DNA of 64,000 nucleotides from Lentisphaerae bacterium WC36 (GTDB lineage: Bacteria > Verrucomicrobiota > Lentisphaeria > Victivallales > SZUA-371). Numbering within the stretch: position 1 is the first letter of the stretch; each line of letters begins with the position of its first letter. The notes below the pieces were generated by a model, which was given only the letters and a program-made list of their open reading frames with translations, was not told the origin of the DNA and did no database searches. The DNA lies in the NCBI GenBank assembly GCA_020683205.1, contig CP085689.1, forward strand, positions 2,288,230 through 2,352,229. The letters are read 5' to 3'. Shown here piece by piece: positions 19,527 to 29,647 of the stretch. Position numbers and translations under genes: made by a program.

Positions 19527-19932
19527 TTTGCACCTTATTATTTGCTGTTTGCGTTGGTTGTGAGCTTAATTTTTTATTTATTGCATCAATGGCGGTTTTA
19601 ATGATTTCTTGATTGGTTGTGCCGATTATCAGCGTGGTTTTGCTACTCTTTGAATCGCTGTTAAATATTGAACTGTCTGAACGTTGAAAAAAGGCAATAA
19701 CATCTTTGCTGTGCTCGCCGTTGTGGATTGTTGCAGCGGTAACTTCACCGACCACGTTTAAAACTTGCGGTGCAGGTGTTCCTGTCGTTGGATCAAAAGC
19801 GGTAGTGATTTTTGAAACTCCGCCGTAACCGTTATAAACGTTGGATTTTTCGGCTAACCCTTTTGACACTGAGCAACCTGTAATTGTTAAAAAAGCGATT
19901 GAGATTAGAATTAGGGTAAATAATTTTTTCAT
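19519..19932 (-). CDS. Small phage lipoprotein
   Basis: A 137-residue protein with a signal peptide and lipobox (MKKLFTLILISIAFLTITGC, Cys20 lipidated). The mature part has no recognised domain and is Ser/Thr/Asn-rich. Its position at the end of the late operon, next to small membrane proteins, is where spanin or Rz1-type lipoproteins are found. It is longer than most Rz1 proteins and not proline-rich, so that role is only a possibility. Confidence 0.6.
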   Translation of the reverse strand: MKKLFTLILISIAFLTITGCSVSKGLAEKSNVYNGYGGVSKITTAFDPTTGTPAPQVLNVVGEVTAATIHNGEHSKDVIAFFQRSDSSIFNSDSKSSKTTLIIGTTNQEIIKTAIDAINKKLSSQPTQTANNKVQNE

Positions 19933-19962
19933 GGTTAATTTTTCCTTGTTTGGGTTATTTTT

Positions 19963-20081
19963 TTAGGTCATTTGAAGTACTGCGGCTAAAAGCGCACCAA
20001 TTGCGATGATTGAAGTAATTGCATGATTCCCCATCTTTGATGTTTTATTTGACGATTAAAATAAACTAAATATTTTTTCAT
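19963..20081 (-). other. Possible small membrane-peptide gene, frameshifted or overlapping
   Basis: An ATG at 20081 sits in an exact 24-base copy of the leader and start of the neighbouring lipoprotein gene, including its ribosome site. It reads MKKYLVYFNRQIK... for 31 codons to a stop at 19986. In the -1 frame, an ATG at 20034 gives MGNHAITSIIAIGALLAAVLQMT (stop 19963), a single hydrophobic helix. Together they look like one small holin-type protein broken by a shift, or two tiny overlapping genes. Confidence is low. Confidence 0.35.
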
Positions 20082-20083
20082 GG

Positions 20084-20338
20084 TTAATTTTTCCTTTTGA
20101 GTTCTTTGATATCTTCTTTGACGTGTTTGATTTCAGTGTAGCACGGGCAATCTTTTTGCCGTTTTTCGCATACTGAATGGCTTACTTTGTGTGATTCAAG
20201 GCTGCCAATCGCTTCAATTAATTTAATGTGGCGATTATTTGCTTCTTTTTGTGCATTGCCAGTAACTCTCACAATTGCAATAACAACGCTCACAACGGTA
20301 ACTAAAGTACTTAAAATCGTTCCGACATAATCTTCCAT
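20084..20338 (-). CDS. Small membrane protein with helical tail (holin-like position)
   Basis: An 84-residue protein with one N-terminal transmembrane helix (VGTILSTLVTVVSVVIAIV), a helical soluble part with C-x6-C-x-C, and a charged Lys/Glu tail. AAGGAG precedes the ATG. Its place after the tail-fibre genes and its shape fit a XhlA-like or holin-associated lysis protein. No sequence signature proves that. Confidence 0.55.
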   Translation of the reverse strand: MEDYVGTILSTLVTVVSVVIAIVRVTGNAQKEANNRHIKLIEAIGSLESHKVSHSVCEKRQKDCPCYTEIKHVKEDIKELKRKN

Positions 20339-20349
20339 TTACTGCTCCT

Positions 20350-20727
20350 TTAATTTGTTATTTGATTAATAATATTTTCAATCGTGACTCCGTTATCAGC
20401 GTTATTGATAATTTCCAACGCTTGTGCCGTGATTGGGTCATTAAGGTCGATTTCATTAGCGTCCGCCCAATCTTTGGCAAATTCGGTATTGCTTGCTAAC
20501 AATTCATCAAGCACGCTTTCTTTATTCAAAGTTCGGAATGCTCGCCTAATTTCTAACTTGGTAAAAACTGTTTGCGATGGTATTTCCTCAATTGGTGGCT
20601 CAAGAGCGCTATTGCCTTCTGCAACCCACAATTGGAATTTTTGATAATCGCTGTTATCTTCACAAATTGGAATAATTGCGTTATCTTCTAAGCGTAAAAT
20701 TTGATGGTCATTTAAATTTTGATACAT
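20350..20727 (-). CDS. Phage tail-fibre-associated protein
   Basis: A 125-residue protein. The N-terminal block IIPICEDNSDYQKFQLWVAEGNSALEPP is the 'x-D-x-x-Y-x-x-x-x-W-x-x-x-G-N' pattern seen in many small proteins following phage fibre genes. The helical C-terminal half has no recognised domain. Ribosome site AAAGGAG. It could be a fibre-assembly or tail-tip accessory protein. Confidence 0.55.
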   Translation of the reverse strand: MYQNLNDHQILRLEDNAIIPICEDNSDYQKFQLWVAEGNSALEPPIEEIPSQTVFTKLEIRRAFRTLNKESVLDELLASNTEFAKDWADANEIDLNDPITAQALEIINNADNGVTIENIINQITN

Positions 20728-20741
20728 ATCTTGCTCCTTTT

Positions 20742-22610
20742 TTAAATTTCAGAATTGAGGTAAATTTTGCCCGTCCATGTTGCGGTATCGCTCCAAGTAT
20801 CTCGTTTTTTTAAATTAATCATACCAGTTTTGTCATAATTAATAATTGGCAAACCTCCCGAAGTCCCATAGCTGTTATGCGAATCTATAATTATGGTTGG
20901 GTCGACCCTTTTAACAGCACATCGCAACATAATATTTTCGGAATTTTCATTTAAAAAGATTTGGAAAGTTTCGCCAATTTCTTCGTAATATCTTTGGCAC
21001 TTTGCTAATTCTAAAGCTAAATCATTTGGCTTATATCCTGTGTGTTTGTCACCAATTTCAAGCTTAAAATTAGTAATAACCGCAGTCTGATAAGCAGTGA
21101 AACGCACGACAAAAGTTTTAAAATTGCTATCAAATTCTGGAATGTTGAAAGTTACTGAATTATCGGTATTAACAGTGCCATCAATAATTGTTTCAACATT
21201 TGAATTATTAACCAAAACAATATTAATCGTGCAATCAATATCGCATTGGATATGTGCGGTAACTTGACCGCTAAAAAGTGAACGCATATCTTGAGCATCA
21301 AATTTTTGCTCTAAACTCCATAAATATGGACCACCTGGATCAATGGTGCGCGCGCCAGTATCAAGGTTATTGTTAACAGAGCCCTCATCTTCAAATGTCC
21401 AATAATGACGATCAATAAAATATCCTGAAGAGAGCGCAAAATATCTTTTATTGCTGCCGTTGTTTTTCGACAAATAATGATTAATCCGACCCTCGCTATT
21501 AATTAGTAAATTTTCGTTAAAAACTTTTTCGCTAGAGCCTCCACCAGTGCTGGTTTCAACTGTTACCCATTCACCGTTTTGGTTGTAAAATTTAGTTTGG
21601 TCGCCACTTTCTGAAGCTCCTAACGCTAAATCAACGTTTGTTTTAGTTACTTCGGCATCTGAACCGCTGGAACCTTTTAAGCTTTCGAGTTGTTCTGCGG
21701 TGAAATCTTCATAAACGAACGCATCGCCTTTATCGCCTTTTAAAGTTGCTTTTTGTTCATCTGTTAGGTCGGCAAATGTCATTGTACCATCGGCACCTTT
21801 TAAGCTCGCTAGCCATTCACTCTCAGAACCAACAAAACCATTATCAACGGCAATTTGAAATGCACTATCGCCATCGTTTCCATCTTGACCGTCAATTCCA
21901 TTTGTGCCATTTTCTCCAGGCGCACCATCTGTACCGTTTGTCCCATTTAAACCGTCGTTGCCATCTGCACCCCGCAATAACTTAATCGCCTCGCTCCATT
22001 CGCCATTAATTGTTTGGCTATTTTTGAACCTAAAAAAACAATCATCATCAGTTTGTACATCATGATAATCATTAACCCCGTCAACGCTGAATTGCACAGC
22101 AAAACCAGCATTAAGCAACGCATCAACTTGCGCAGCATTATAATTACCGTCATCAACACTTGTTGGTGTACCCGTTCCTGCACTACTACGGCGATTTTGA
22201 ATAATAATATCAAAATTATTCACAAATGCTGGCGTGGTTTCACCATTAACAAATGCCACTAACTCGCCACCAATTTTTTTCTCACTGCTATTGCCTAAAA
22301 AAGAGCCTAATTCTACGGTATTGGTATTGTCAATAGGAATAACAACCGTATTTTCTGTTGCAGAAATATTGTTGTTAATCCTAATTTGAGGCGGTGTTGT
22401 AAGTGAATAATCATCAGCTAACACAAAATCAAAACTACTGTATTCGGTCATAGTCAATGGTTCTTGGTTGCTATCAAAAAAGTGCAATATTACTAGACAC
22501 TTTACTCCCCTGGTTAAACTTGGTAAAATTCGCACTTCATTTAAAGTAGTGTCTAATTGACGGCTTTTAGTGCCGTTCATCTGTAGATATAAATTGATAG
22601 TTTGGCTCAT
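20742..22610 (-). CDS. Collagen-like receptor-binding tail fibre
   Basis: A 622-residue structural protein. The N-terminal 130 residues (MSQTINLYLQMNGTKSRQLDTTLNEV...) resemble BppU-type baseplate-attachment domains. A Gly-x-Tyr stretch (GADGNDGLNGTNGTDGAPGE, about 213-247) and KGADG/KGDKG segments with the common fibre motif FTAEQLESLKG form a collagen-like shaft. The C-terminal 270 residues (ENLLINSEGRINHYLSKNN...) form a beta-rich head that should bind the host surface. Variation is expected in this head. Confidence 0.75.
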   Translation of the reverse strand: MSQTINLYLQMNGTKSRQLDTTLNEVRILPSLTRGVKCLVILHFFDSNQEPLTMTEYSSFDFVLADDYSLTTPPQIRINNNISATENTVVIPIDNTNTVELGSFLGNSSEKKIGGELVAFVNGETTPAFVNNFDIIIQNRRSSAGTGTPTSVDDGNYNAAQVDALLNAGFAVQFSVDGVNDYHDVQTDDDCFFRFKNSQTINGEWSEAIKLLRGADGNDGLNGTNGTDGAPGENGTNGIDGQDGNDGDSAFQIAVDNGFVGSESEWLASLKGADGTMTFADLTDEQKATLKGDKGDAFVYEDFTAEQLESLKGSSGSDAEVTKTNVDLALGASESGDQTKFYNQNGEWVTVETSTGGGSSEKVFNENLLINSEGRINHYLSKNNGSNKRYFALSSGYFIDRHYWTFEDEGSVNNNLDTGARTIDPGGPYLWSLEQKFDAQDMRSLFSGQVTAHIQCDIDCTINIVLVNNSNVETIIDGTVNTDNSVTFNIPEFDSNFKTFVVRFTAYQTAVITNFKLEIGDKHTGYKPNDLALELAKCQRYYEEIGETFQIFLNENSENIMLRCAVKRVDPTIIIDSHNSYGTSGGLPIINYDKTGMINLKKRDTWSDTATWTGKIYLNSEI

Positions 22611-22618
22611 AGCGTTAT

Positions 22619-23686
22619 TTATTCCTCAAAGTTATAGGTTATATTCGGATCATAAAATTTTAAATCATTATCAAATTCAAATGCTGCCTCAATACGAAAA
22701 ATTTCATAACCCGCAATAATGGCAGGGATTTGGGTTGTGGTTGATTGGGTAATACTCTGGTCAAGAGAATTAAACCCAATCTCAATACAATTGTCAATTG
22801 CTGCGCTTTGATAGGAAAATTGCTGGTGGTCATGCTCAATATTACTATATAAAAATTGGTGAGCTCCATAGCTATATGTATAAAATGGCGCACTAAAATA
22901 AAACAACATAAATTTACTTGGTTTGATATTATAAAATGGTTTTTCTGCCAAAAAATTAACCGTAAATCTGCGAGAATCTCGCCTAATTTTATAAATTTCA
23001 TTATCTCTTTTTATGGTGTAATTTCGTAAGTTAAAGCTAGTCATTGAATCCTCAAGGGTGCCAAAAGGTATATAATTGCTTTCTTGCCAGTCACTGTCAA
23101 TTTTATTCATACCTGATTCAGCTGTTCGCCGCTCAATATTGATAATACTTTGGTGAGTGTAATTATAATAATAACCAAAATTGTAAAAATAACGTACGAC
23201 TCGCAAAGAGTTTAAAATTTGCATCGTTTTTTTAATAAAAATATTGTAAAGAATAACACTACTATTTACTGGCGGTAAACAGTAATTTGTAAAATCACTC
23301 ATTTTGTAGTACAGCAAACTATTATTTATCTCAATATGATGTTCTGAATCGGGACATGGTGCAACAAAGTTTAAACGCTCATCGGTTAATGCAGTTAAGT
23401 TGACAAATGCTCTAAATTGCAATAACTCATTGATTAAAGAGAATATCGCAACAAAATAATTATGAGTAAGAGTACCACCAACATTGAGTCTGAATAACTC
23501 TAAATAATTTTTGAGTTTTAAAATTTTTTCTCCATCATAAAAGGTACTATTTAGCATATTTATTTTTTCGATAATTGCGCCACGAATTGCGTAATGATAA
23601 TTAATATTTAATACATCAACATCCTCCCAGTTGAGGTTTGAATCATACCAACTTTGCGGCTCTATAAAAGTATTATTTAATTGCAT
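22619..23686 (-). CDS. Probable tail-tip/baseplate protein
   Basis: A 355-residue protein rich in Tyr, Asn and Phe, with no recognised domain. It lies between the tape measure and the fibre, and its start overlaps the end of the next upstream gene by 10 bases. In siphovirus order this slot holds tail-tip or distal tail proteins, so the role is inferred from context only. Confidence 0.5.
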   Translation of the reverse strand: MQLNNTFIEPQSWYDSNLNWEDVDVLNINYHYAIRGAIIEKINMLNSTFYDGEKILKLKNYLELFRLNVGGTLTHNYFVAIFSLINELLQFRAFVNLTALTDERLNFVAPCPDSEHHIEINNSLLYYKMSDFTNYCLPPVNSSVILYNIFIKKTMQILNSLRVVRYFYNFGYYYNYTHQSIINIERRTAESGMNKIDSDWQESNYIPFGTLEDSMTSFNLRNYTIKRDNEIYKIRRDSRRFTVNFLAEKPFYNIKPSKFMLFYFSAPFYTYSYGAHQFLYSNIEHDHQQFSYQSAAIDNCIEIGFNSLDQSITQSTTTQIPAIIAGYEIFRIEAAFEFDNDLKFYDPNITYNFEE

Positions 23687-24576
23687 AGTACTGGTACCTC
23701 CGCAACCAAACAGAAAACCTCTTCATTACTTGAAGTATAATCATCGAATTTTATAAAATAACTAGGTTGTAGCTCGCTAGTGTAATTAGGAAGGTGAGTA
23801 AATTTAAACTCGACAACTTCTGTTAAACTTGGTTTACTACCCTCCCACCAACCTAAAGGAGAATTGTATTCACCGATGATATATTTATTGAGAAATGGTT
23901 CAAAATATAAATATTTACTATACATAACATTTATAACAATAGAATTATTAACACTCTGCAAATAAATTTTTTCATTAAATGAATCAAGGTCTGAAGTAAA
24001 ATTAATATTACGTGCAATAGTAAATTTTTTCACTCCCACAATTATTTTTTTAGCGTTAGTTGCTGAACTATAAACTCCATAAAGTTTATCATCTTCGTTT
24101 TGTAAACAGTCATTAAATTCAACACTAAGTGTAATTATTTCATTGCCATAATAACTCTTTAAGTTAGTTGCAAAATAATCGCTTGTTCCAAGATATAACC
24201 ATGCGTTTTCTACTGCTGAACTGCTATTTACATAACGTGGACGTGGCGCAATATTAAATGGCTCTTGTGTTAAAATATAACATTCAAAATCAACGCTATA
24301 ATAGTAAAAATAGTTATTATCGGTAAATGCCAAATAATTATTTACTAAGTAGTAGCACTCCTGTAAAAAATAATTACTAGAATTATAGCTAAACTGAACT
24401 TGTAAAAAGTTTTTACTTGTCGTCAAATAATATTTTTTTATACCACTTTCTGCATTTGTTAAGCAACGGTATAGACCATTTTTTAATAATTCACTATATG
24501 GTTTTTTGCTCCAATAATAATCGTGAGTTTGATATTCACAGTGCATTAGGGTGTCGTTTAAATTATCAAAATACAT
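23677..24576 (-). CDS. Probable tail-tip protein
   Basis: A 299-residue aromatic-rich protein with many Tyr/Asn pairs and no recognised domain. Its ATG overlaps the stop of the previous gene (TAATG), so translation is coupled. The composition matches the 22619-23686 product, and both may form the tail tip. Confidence 0.5.
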   Translation of the reverse strand: MYFDNLNDTLMHCEYQTHDYYWSKKPYSELLKNGLYRCLTNAESGIKKYYLTTSKNFLQVQFSYNSSNYFLQECYYLVNNYLAFTDNNYFYYYSVDFECYILTQEPFNIAPRPRYVNSSSAVENAWLYLGTSDYFATNLKSYYGNEIITLSVEFNDCLQNEDDKLYGVYSSATNAKKIIVGVKKFTIARNINFTSDLDSFNEKIYLQSVNNSIVINVMYSKYLYFEPFLNKYIIGEYNSPLGWWEGSKPSLTEVVEFKFTHLPNYTSELQPSYFIKFDDYTSSNEEVFCLVAEVPVLCN

Positions 24577-25325
24577 TATTGCTCCTCACTAGAATTTAAT
24601 TCAATAATATTTTCGACTTTTATTAAACTTCGATGCGCTAGGATTTTTTGGCCAGCGCTTAATTTATAACCACGATTAGCCGTTGGTAGAATTAATAATT
24701 CAACTGCACTAATTTCATTATCATAGCCATTTTCATAAACATTGACTTTATAAGAAAATTCACTTTCTTCAGCAACAATTTCACATAATACAGTTGAGCT
24801 CGCTACTTTATTATTGATAATACAGTAACTTTGCGAACTATTGTCTGAATTTATAATTGAAAATTTCAACTGGTCATTCTTTGTAAAGCTGCTGTAATCA
24901 CTATTTATTTTTGAAATTCCAGCGATACAAACTTGTGACGAAAGTTTTTCTTTGGTAACTGTTTCTTGTAACACGCCAATAATTGTTCTACTATCTCGTA
25001 AATCATCAATTGTTGCTCGACGCACATACACTTTCGAAGGGACAAGATCTTGACTTGTATCTTCTCCGTAATAACCTAATGCTTTATTAACTATCGCTAC
25101 TAGGCTATATTCAAAACAAACATTGTTTTGATCGAGTGTGGTAAATTGATAGTAACAGTCAATAATATTGTTATTGTTTGCGTTGATTTCATCGTCAACT
25201 TCTTCTACTAGCAGTAAATTATGTTTATTATTTCGATGAATTTCGGCAACTTCAAGTAATAAATTCCATGTTTCTGCATCAATAGTAAAATTATCACCAT
25301 TATTTTGAGGTTGAAATATACTCAT
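24576..25325 (-). CDS. Probable tail-tip protein
   Basis: A 249-residue protein with a helical N-terminus (ETWNLLLEVAEIHRNNKHN) and a beta-rich remainder (DYSSFTKNDQLKFSII, AGQKILAHRSLIKVENI) that looks like a virion surface domain. It overlaps both neighbours by one to four bases within the tail operon. No family was recognised. Confidence 0.5.
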   Translation of the reverse strand: MSIFQPQNNGDNFTIDAETWNLLLEVAEIHRNNKHNLLLVEEVDDEINANNNNIIDCYYQFTTLDQNNVCFEYSLVAIVNKALGYYGEDTSQDLVPSKVYVRRATIDDLRDSRTIIGVLQETVTKEKLSSQVCIAGISKINSDYSSFTKNDQLKFSIINSDNSSQSYCIINNKVASSTVLCEIVAEESEFSYKVNVYENGYDNEISAVELLILPTANRGYKLSAGQKILAHRSLIKVENIIELNSSEEQ

Positions 25326-26206
25326 ACGACCCCCAACATATTTAAGTCTTCATCATTATAAATACGCTCTAAATGCGCTCTAGCTACAGCTTCATGCTCA
25401 ACACCATCAGCTGTTACTATTTTTTTATATTCATACCATAAAAAATCATGACCATATTTGCGTAAAATATGTATGTTTTGTTGCTGATTATCTTCTGTAA
25501 TTGCCGGAATTAATAAGTTTGCTTGATTTGGCGAATAAACGAAACTAAAATTAATGCGCCACGGTGCTTTGCTACTGTCATGAGTCCGAGTGCCATTTAC
25601 TCCAGTAAATAAAATTTCGCCCCGCTCATAGCCTAAAAATGGTTTGTTATTTATGCAAAAATAACAAGTTGCGAGCTTTTTAATATAATTTTCATCAACA
25701 AAACTATCAGAAAAATAACACGTTTTATTAATAGAAAGTTTACCTGTTTGCATCTCAATACCGCTAGCTTTGCCATTTTTAATATTTATCAAGCCGCCAT
25801 AAGGATCATGTTTTTGAAAGTTGGAAAACTCTTTTTCGCTAAGTAGTTTTTCGCTTGGGCTAAATGTACCAAGATGTTTAAGGCTTTTTTTCATAACCAC
25901 TCGTTGTCCTACCACAGTAAAAGTATCTTCGCTTTTTGGTAAATTATTATCATCTAAATTACTATTTATTTTATCGTAATCATAATTTGCATCAATTTCC
26001 CACGCTGAATCATTGACTCTTTTGACAATTTCAATATCTGATAAATATAAATTCTGATGTGTTTTTGATACGGTCTGATAGGCAAAATTTAATGCATTTT
26101 CCTCGCTACTTGCATCGCTAACTAAATAAGAGATACTCACGCCATTAAGATCTCCATCACTATTTATACTACCATTATTTGCTTTATAAAATGGTTCTAT
26201 TTTCAT
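25322..26206 (-). CDS. Conserved phage tail protein, probably distal tail region
   Basis: A 294-residue protein directly after the tape measure. It contains LGYERGEILFTGVNGTRTHDSSKAPWRINFSF and a C-terminal GHDFLWYEYKKIV ... EAVARAHLERIYNDEDLNMLGV. These long conserved-looking blocks look like a structural protein family of phages from this group of bacteria. No named domain is assigned. The position suggests a distal tail protein. Confidence 0.5.
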   Translation of the reverse strand: MKIEPFYKANNGSINSDGDLNGVSISYLVSDASSEENALNFAYQTVSKTHQNLYLSDIEIVKRVNDSAWEIDANYDYDKINSNLDDNNLPKSEDTFTVVGQRVVMKKSLKHLGTFSPSEKLLSEKEFSNFQKHDPYGGLINIKNGKASGIEMQTGKLSINKTCYFSDSFVDENYIKKLATCYFCINNKPFLGYERGEILFTGVNGTRTHDSSKAPWRINFSFVYSPNQANLLIPAITEDNQQQNIHILRKYGHDFLWYEYKKIVTADGVEHEAVARAHLERIYNDEDLNMLGVV

Positions 26207-26208
26207 TT

Positions 26209-29200
26209 TTATTTGCCTCCAAACTTAAGTGCATTTTTACGATTTTGCTGTAATATTTTCTTCGTATTGTTTGCAATCTCACTATTTGTATCAGCTATTT
26301 TTTTTTGTAAATTACTTCCAGCACCTGCGGCAAGAATTTTTAATTGTGCCACGCTAGTACTACCTGCTGGGGCAACGACATCTTGTACTTTCTTTTGAGT
26401 TTGCTGCATTAATGATGCAAGGGTGCGTTTTAAATAATCTTTCTTACTGTTGCTTTGATAATATTCTGCTTTTGCCTTATCTATTTTTTTTTGATCATCA
26501 GTTGCACCGCTATTATCTTTAACAGCCTTTTGCCAGGCTTTATCTAATTGAGCAGTTTTTTTTGTAACACTTTGAAGTAATTTATTTATCATGTCACGAG
26601 CGCTAGTTAATTTGCCATTATCAACAAAAAGCTTTATTTTAGCATTTAATTGTTCTCGATATTGATTTTCTTGACGATTTTTTTCCATCAAATTATAATC
26701 ATTTTGCGCCTGCTCAACAATAGAGCGTTTACGCTCTTTTTCCATAGCGGTTAACTTGCGTTGTTCTTCTGCGGTTTTTTGTAGTTTCTTTTGATATTCA
26801 GTTTCGGCTTTTTGTTTATTTTTTACATAAAGCGCAGCATGACTAGTTTGTAAATTTTTAGCATTAATTAATTCTTTATTTGCCGCATGGTAACTATTAA
26901 AATCTTGCTTTTTAGCGGCTAAATTCATCTTTTGTTGTGCTAAAGAAACTGATTTTTTAATAATTTCTTGCTCTTTACGGTACAACTTAGTAAGATCATC
27001 AATTCTTTTTTGATGTTCTGAAAGCTGCGCTCTACGCATATTTTCAACTATTTTAGCTTTCTCTTTAGCGTGTTTTTTTACCTCTTCATTTGCTTTACGT
27101 AACGTTTCTTGCTCTTCAGCGAATAACTGTTCATTGCTTTTAGCATCTTGACCAGCTATTAATGCCTTTTTTTTGCCTAGATCAGCACCATTATTGCTAT
27201 TTAATATTTTTTGTTCTTTTTGTAATTTTTGTAATTTACTGCTGACCTCATTAACTTTGCCTTGTAGTTCTTTCAATCGCGCCATGTCATCAGCAGAAAT
27301 TTTATCATAAATTCCAAATCCTAAATTTTGTCGCAACCAACTACCTTTAGAAATTGCTTTGATTTCATCATGTGCTTGAGAATATTGTATTTTTAATTCT
27401 TCTATAGCTTTATTATTGGCGTGTTTTGCCATTGCTAACTGTTTATTAACAAAAATATTTTCACTGCCATTGCGGACCGTAAATTTCTTGGTTGTTTGGT
27501 CAAAAGCGATACCAATATCACCATATTTTTGTTGTAGTTCATCAAGAGCTTTTGCCGTTTCTTTGATGGTTTTTGAATCAAAAACATTACCATTGCTTGC
27601 AACTTGCAATACTCTCTGATACTTAAAACTATCATCTTTGCGGTCATTTTGTGCTTTTTCATGAAGTTTTTGCATATGATCATTAAATTCAGTCGCTTCA
27701 ATATTTAATTGTCCCATTTTATAAGCTAATAACCCAATAACCGCTGTTACAGCTACAAATGTTGCCGCAATCGGATGCGCGCAAACAGCACTAAATGCAC
27801 CACTAACTGCTAAGGTACTAACTGCTAAAGATTTTTGTGCTAAATTTAATGTTAGCGTTGCCCCGCTACTTGCTGCTGTTGCCACGGTATGACGAACTGT
27901 TGCTAAAGAAAGAGCATTCTTTAAAGTTATACCAAAGGTGGCTAATCTATTACTTGTTGCTGTTGCTAAATTTGCAAGCTTTGCTTTGACCATCGCTGTA
28001 TTTTGCGCCAATGAAAAGCTTTTAGTCGAATTTAAAAGCTTGCGCTGATTATTATCTAGCAGTAACATTTTTAAAGCCCATTGATTAACCTTACTATTTG
28101 GCGCTAAATGCCATAACTTTAAATATTGTTCAGTTATTTTTGTCAATCTTTTTTGCGCTAAAATATTGCTTTTTATAATTTTTTGCTTTTTTGCAAAACC
28201 ACCAATTCCTGAAAAATTGCCACCAGGTATTTTTTGAGCAGCTTTTAAATCTGCTAAACGTTTAATATTATCAATAAGAGTACTATAATTACTGCTCATT
28301 GCTTGCAAAAATTTACTATTTACTGCAAATTTATTAGTAACTAAAGAAATATTTTTACTAGCAATTTGCAAAGTAGTACTTAAAACATTAATAACTCCAT
28401 GTGTGATTTTCACCGCTCCGCCAGTCGATAGTGCCACTGCCCCAAAAAGTGCAAAAGCAGCGGCTCCTTGTGTAAGAACAGCAACTAGATGTTGATTATT
28501 ATTAATAAATTCAGTTGCTGCCGTTAAACTATTTTTAATCGAATCTATAAACTCACTACCGCTGTAATTGCTAACTATTTCGCTAAATTTATTACCAAAT
28601 CCTTCTAAAGCACTGTATGCTAAACGTAAACTACCACCAATACCAGCATCCATATTTTTTGCTGTGCGCTCGGCTTCACCATTAATAGTTCGTAACTTTT
28701 TGAAAAAGTTTTCTAACTGTTCATTATTCTCCGCCAATGTTAAACCTGCTAATGAGCCACGTACATCAAAAATATCTTCAGCAAACGAAATTTTTTCAGC
28801 TGTTTTCATATTGCTCATTGCGTGTGATAAATCGCGGAAAATATCAGCCATTTTGCGTAAATTTTTATTACTGTCAAGCGTCTCAACGCCAATTGTGCGC
28901 AACTTCTTTTGAATTGAAACTTTAGCAAAATTCATATAAGCTTTACGTAATGCGGTACCTGCGATGCTTCCTTTAATACCAAAATTAGCCAATGTCCCAA
29001 TTGCCGCCGCAACATCCCGAATATTTTCACCTGCGGCGCTGGCTTGTGGTCCAGCCATCTTTAAACTTTCAAAAAGATCGGTTAAAGTTTGACTTGAGCC
29101 ATTTGCCGTCACCGTTAAAATATCGGTAACTTTGCTCATATCTTGAGCTTCAATTTTAAAAATACGCATACTATTTGCGGCAATATCACTTGCTTCAGCT

Positions 29201-29625
29201 AAATCTGTACCTGTTGCACGTGCTAAATTTAACACGTGCTCAATACTATTAGTAATCTCGTCGCCACTAAAACCCATTCGTCCAAGCGCAACCATCGCCG
29301 CTGCGACCTGTTGAGCTGTAAAACTAGTCGTACGTCCTAAAACTTTGGCTCTTCTACTTAATTTTTCAAACTCTGCTCCAGTAGCCTTGGTCACGGCTTG
29401 CACTAAGCGCATATTATCATCAAAGTTAGCAAAATGCTTGGTCGCCAACACAAATGGAGTCCCAACCATTGCCCCAAAAATTAACATCTCACGACCAATA
29501 CTTTGCACACTAGCCGCAAAATTACGCAATTTTGCTTGAGCATTGCGTAAATCTTTACTCAATTTGCTATCATTGGCGGCAATTTCAACATAGGCACGCC
29601 CTGCTCTGATATTACTAGCACTCAT
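26209..29625 (-). CDS. Tail tape measure protein
   Basis: At 1138 residues this is the longest gene of the prophage. The N-terminal TP901-type core includes LGRTTSFTAQQVAAAMVALGRMGFSGDEI, ARATGTDLAEASDIAANSMRIF and SLKMAGPQASAAGENIRDVAAAIGTLANFG. Hydrophobic segments lie near 380-400 and 585-640, where tape measures insert into membranes. Long Lys/Gln/Glu coiled coils fill about 780-1050. The protein sets tail length and is threaded through the tube. It follows the tail chaperone genes, as expected. Confidence 0.92.
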   Translation of the reverse strand: MSASNIRAGRAYVEIAANDSKLSKDLRNAQAKLRNFAASVQSIGREMLIFGAMVGTPFVLATKHFANFDDNMRLVQAVTKATGAEFEKLSRRAKVLGRTTSFTAQQVAAAMVALGRMGFSGDEITNSIEHVLNLARATGTDLAEASDIAANSMRIFKIEAQDMSKVTDILTVTANGSSQTLTDLFESLKMAGPQASAAGENIRDVAAAIGTLANFGIKGSIAGTALRKAYMNFAKVSIQKKLRTIGVETLDSNKNLRKMADIFRDLSHAMSNMKTAEKISFAEDIFDVRGSLAGLTLAENNEQLENFFKKLRTINGEAERTAKNMDAGIGGSLRLAYSALEGFGNKFSEIVSNYSGSEFIDSIKNSLTAATEFINNNQHLVAVLTQGAAAFALFGAVALSTGGAVKITHGVINVLSTTLQIASKNISLVTNKFAVNSKFLQAMSSNYSTLIDNIKRLADLKAAQKIPGGNFSGIGGFAKKQKIIKSNILAQKRLTKITEQYLKLWHLAPNSKVNQWALKMLLLDNNQRKLLNSTKSFSLAQNTAMVKAKLANLATATSNRLATFGITLKNALSLATVRHTVATAASSGATLTLNLAQKSLAVSTLAVSGAFSAVCAHPIAATFVAVTAVIGLLAYKMGQLNIEATEFNDHMQKLHEKAQNDRKDDSFKYQRVLQVASNGNVFDSKTIKETAKALDELQQKYGDIGIAFDQTTKKFTVRNGSENIFVNKQLAMAKHANNKAIEELKIQYSQAHDEIKAISKGSWLRQNLGFGIYDKISADDMARLKELQGKVNEVSSKLQKLQKEQKILNSNNGADLGKKKALIAGQDAKSNEQLFAEEQETLRKANEEVKKHAKEKAKIVENMRRAQLSEHQKRIDDLTKLYRKEQEIIKKSVSLAQQKMNLAAKKQDFNSYHAANKELINAKNLQTSHAALYVKNKQKAETEYQKKLQKTAEEQRKLTAMEKERKRSIVEQAQNDYNLMEKNRQENQYREQLNAKIKLFVDNGKLTSARDMINKLLQSVTKKTAQLDKAWQKAVKDNSGATDDQKKIDKAKAEYYQSNSKKDYLKRTLASLMQQTQKKVQDVVAPAGSTSVAQLKILAAGAGSNLQKKIADTNSEIANNTKKILQQNRKNALKFGGK

Positions 29626-29647
29626 ATTTTAGTTTATTTTCCTTTTG

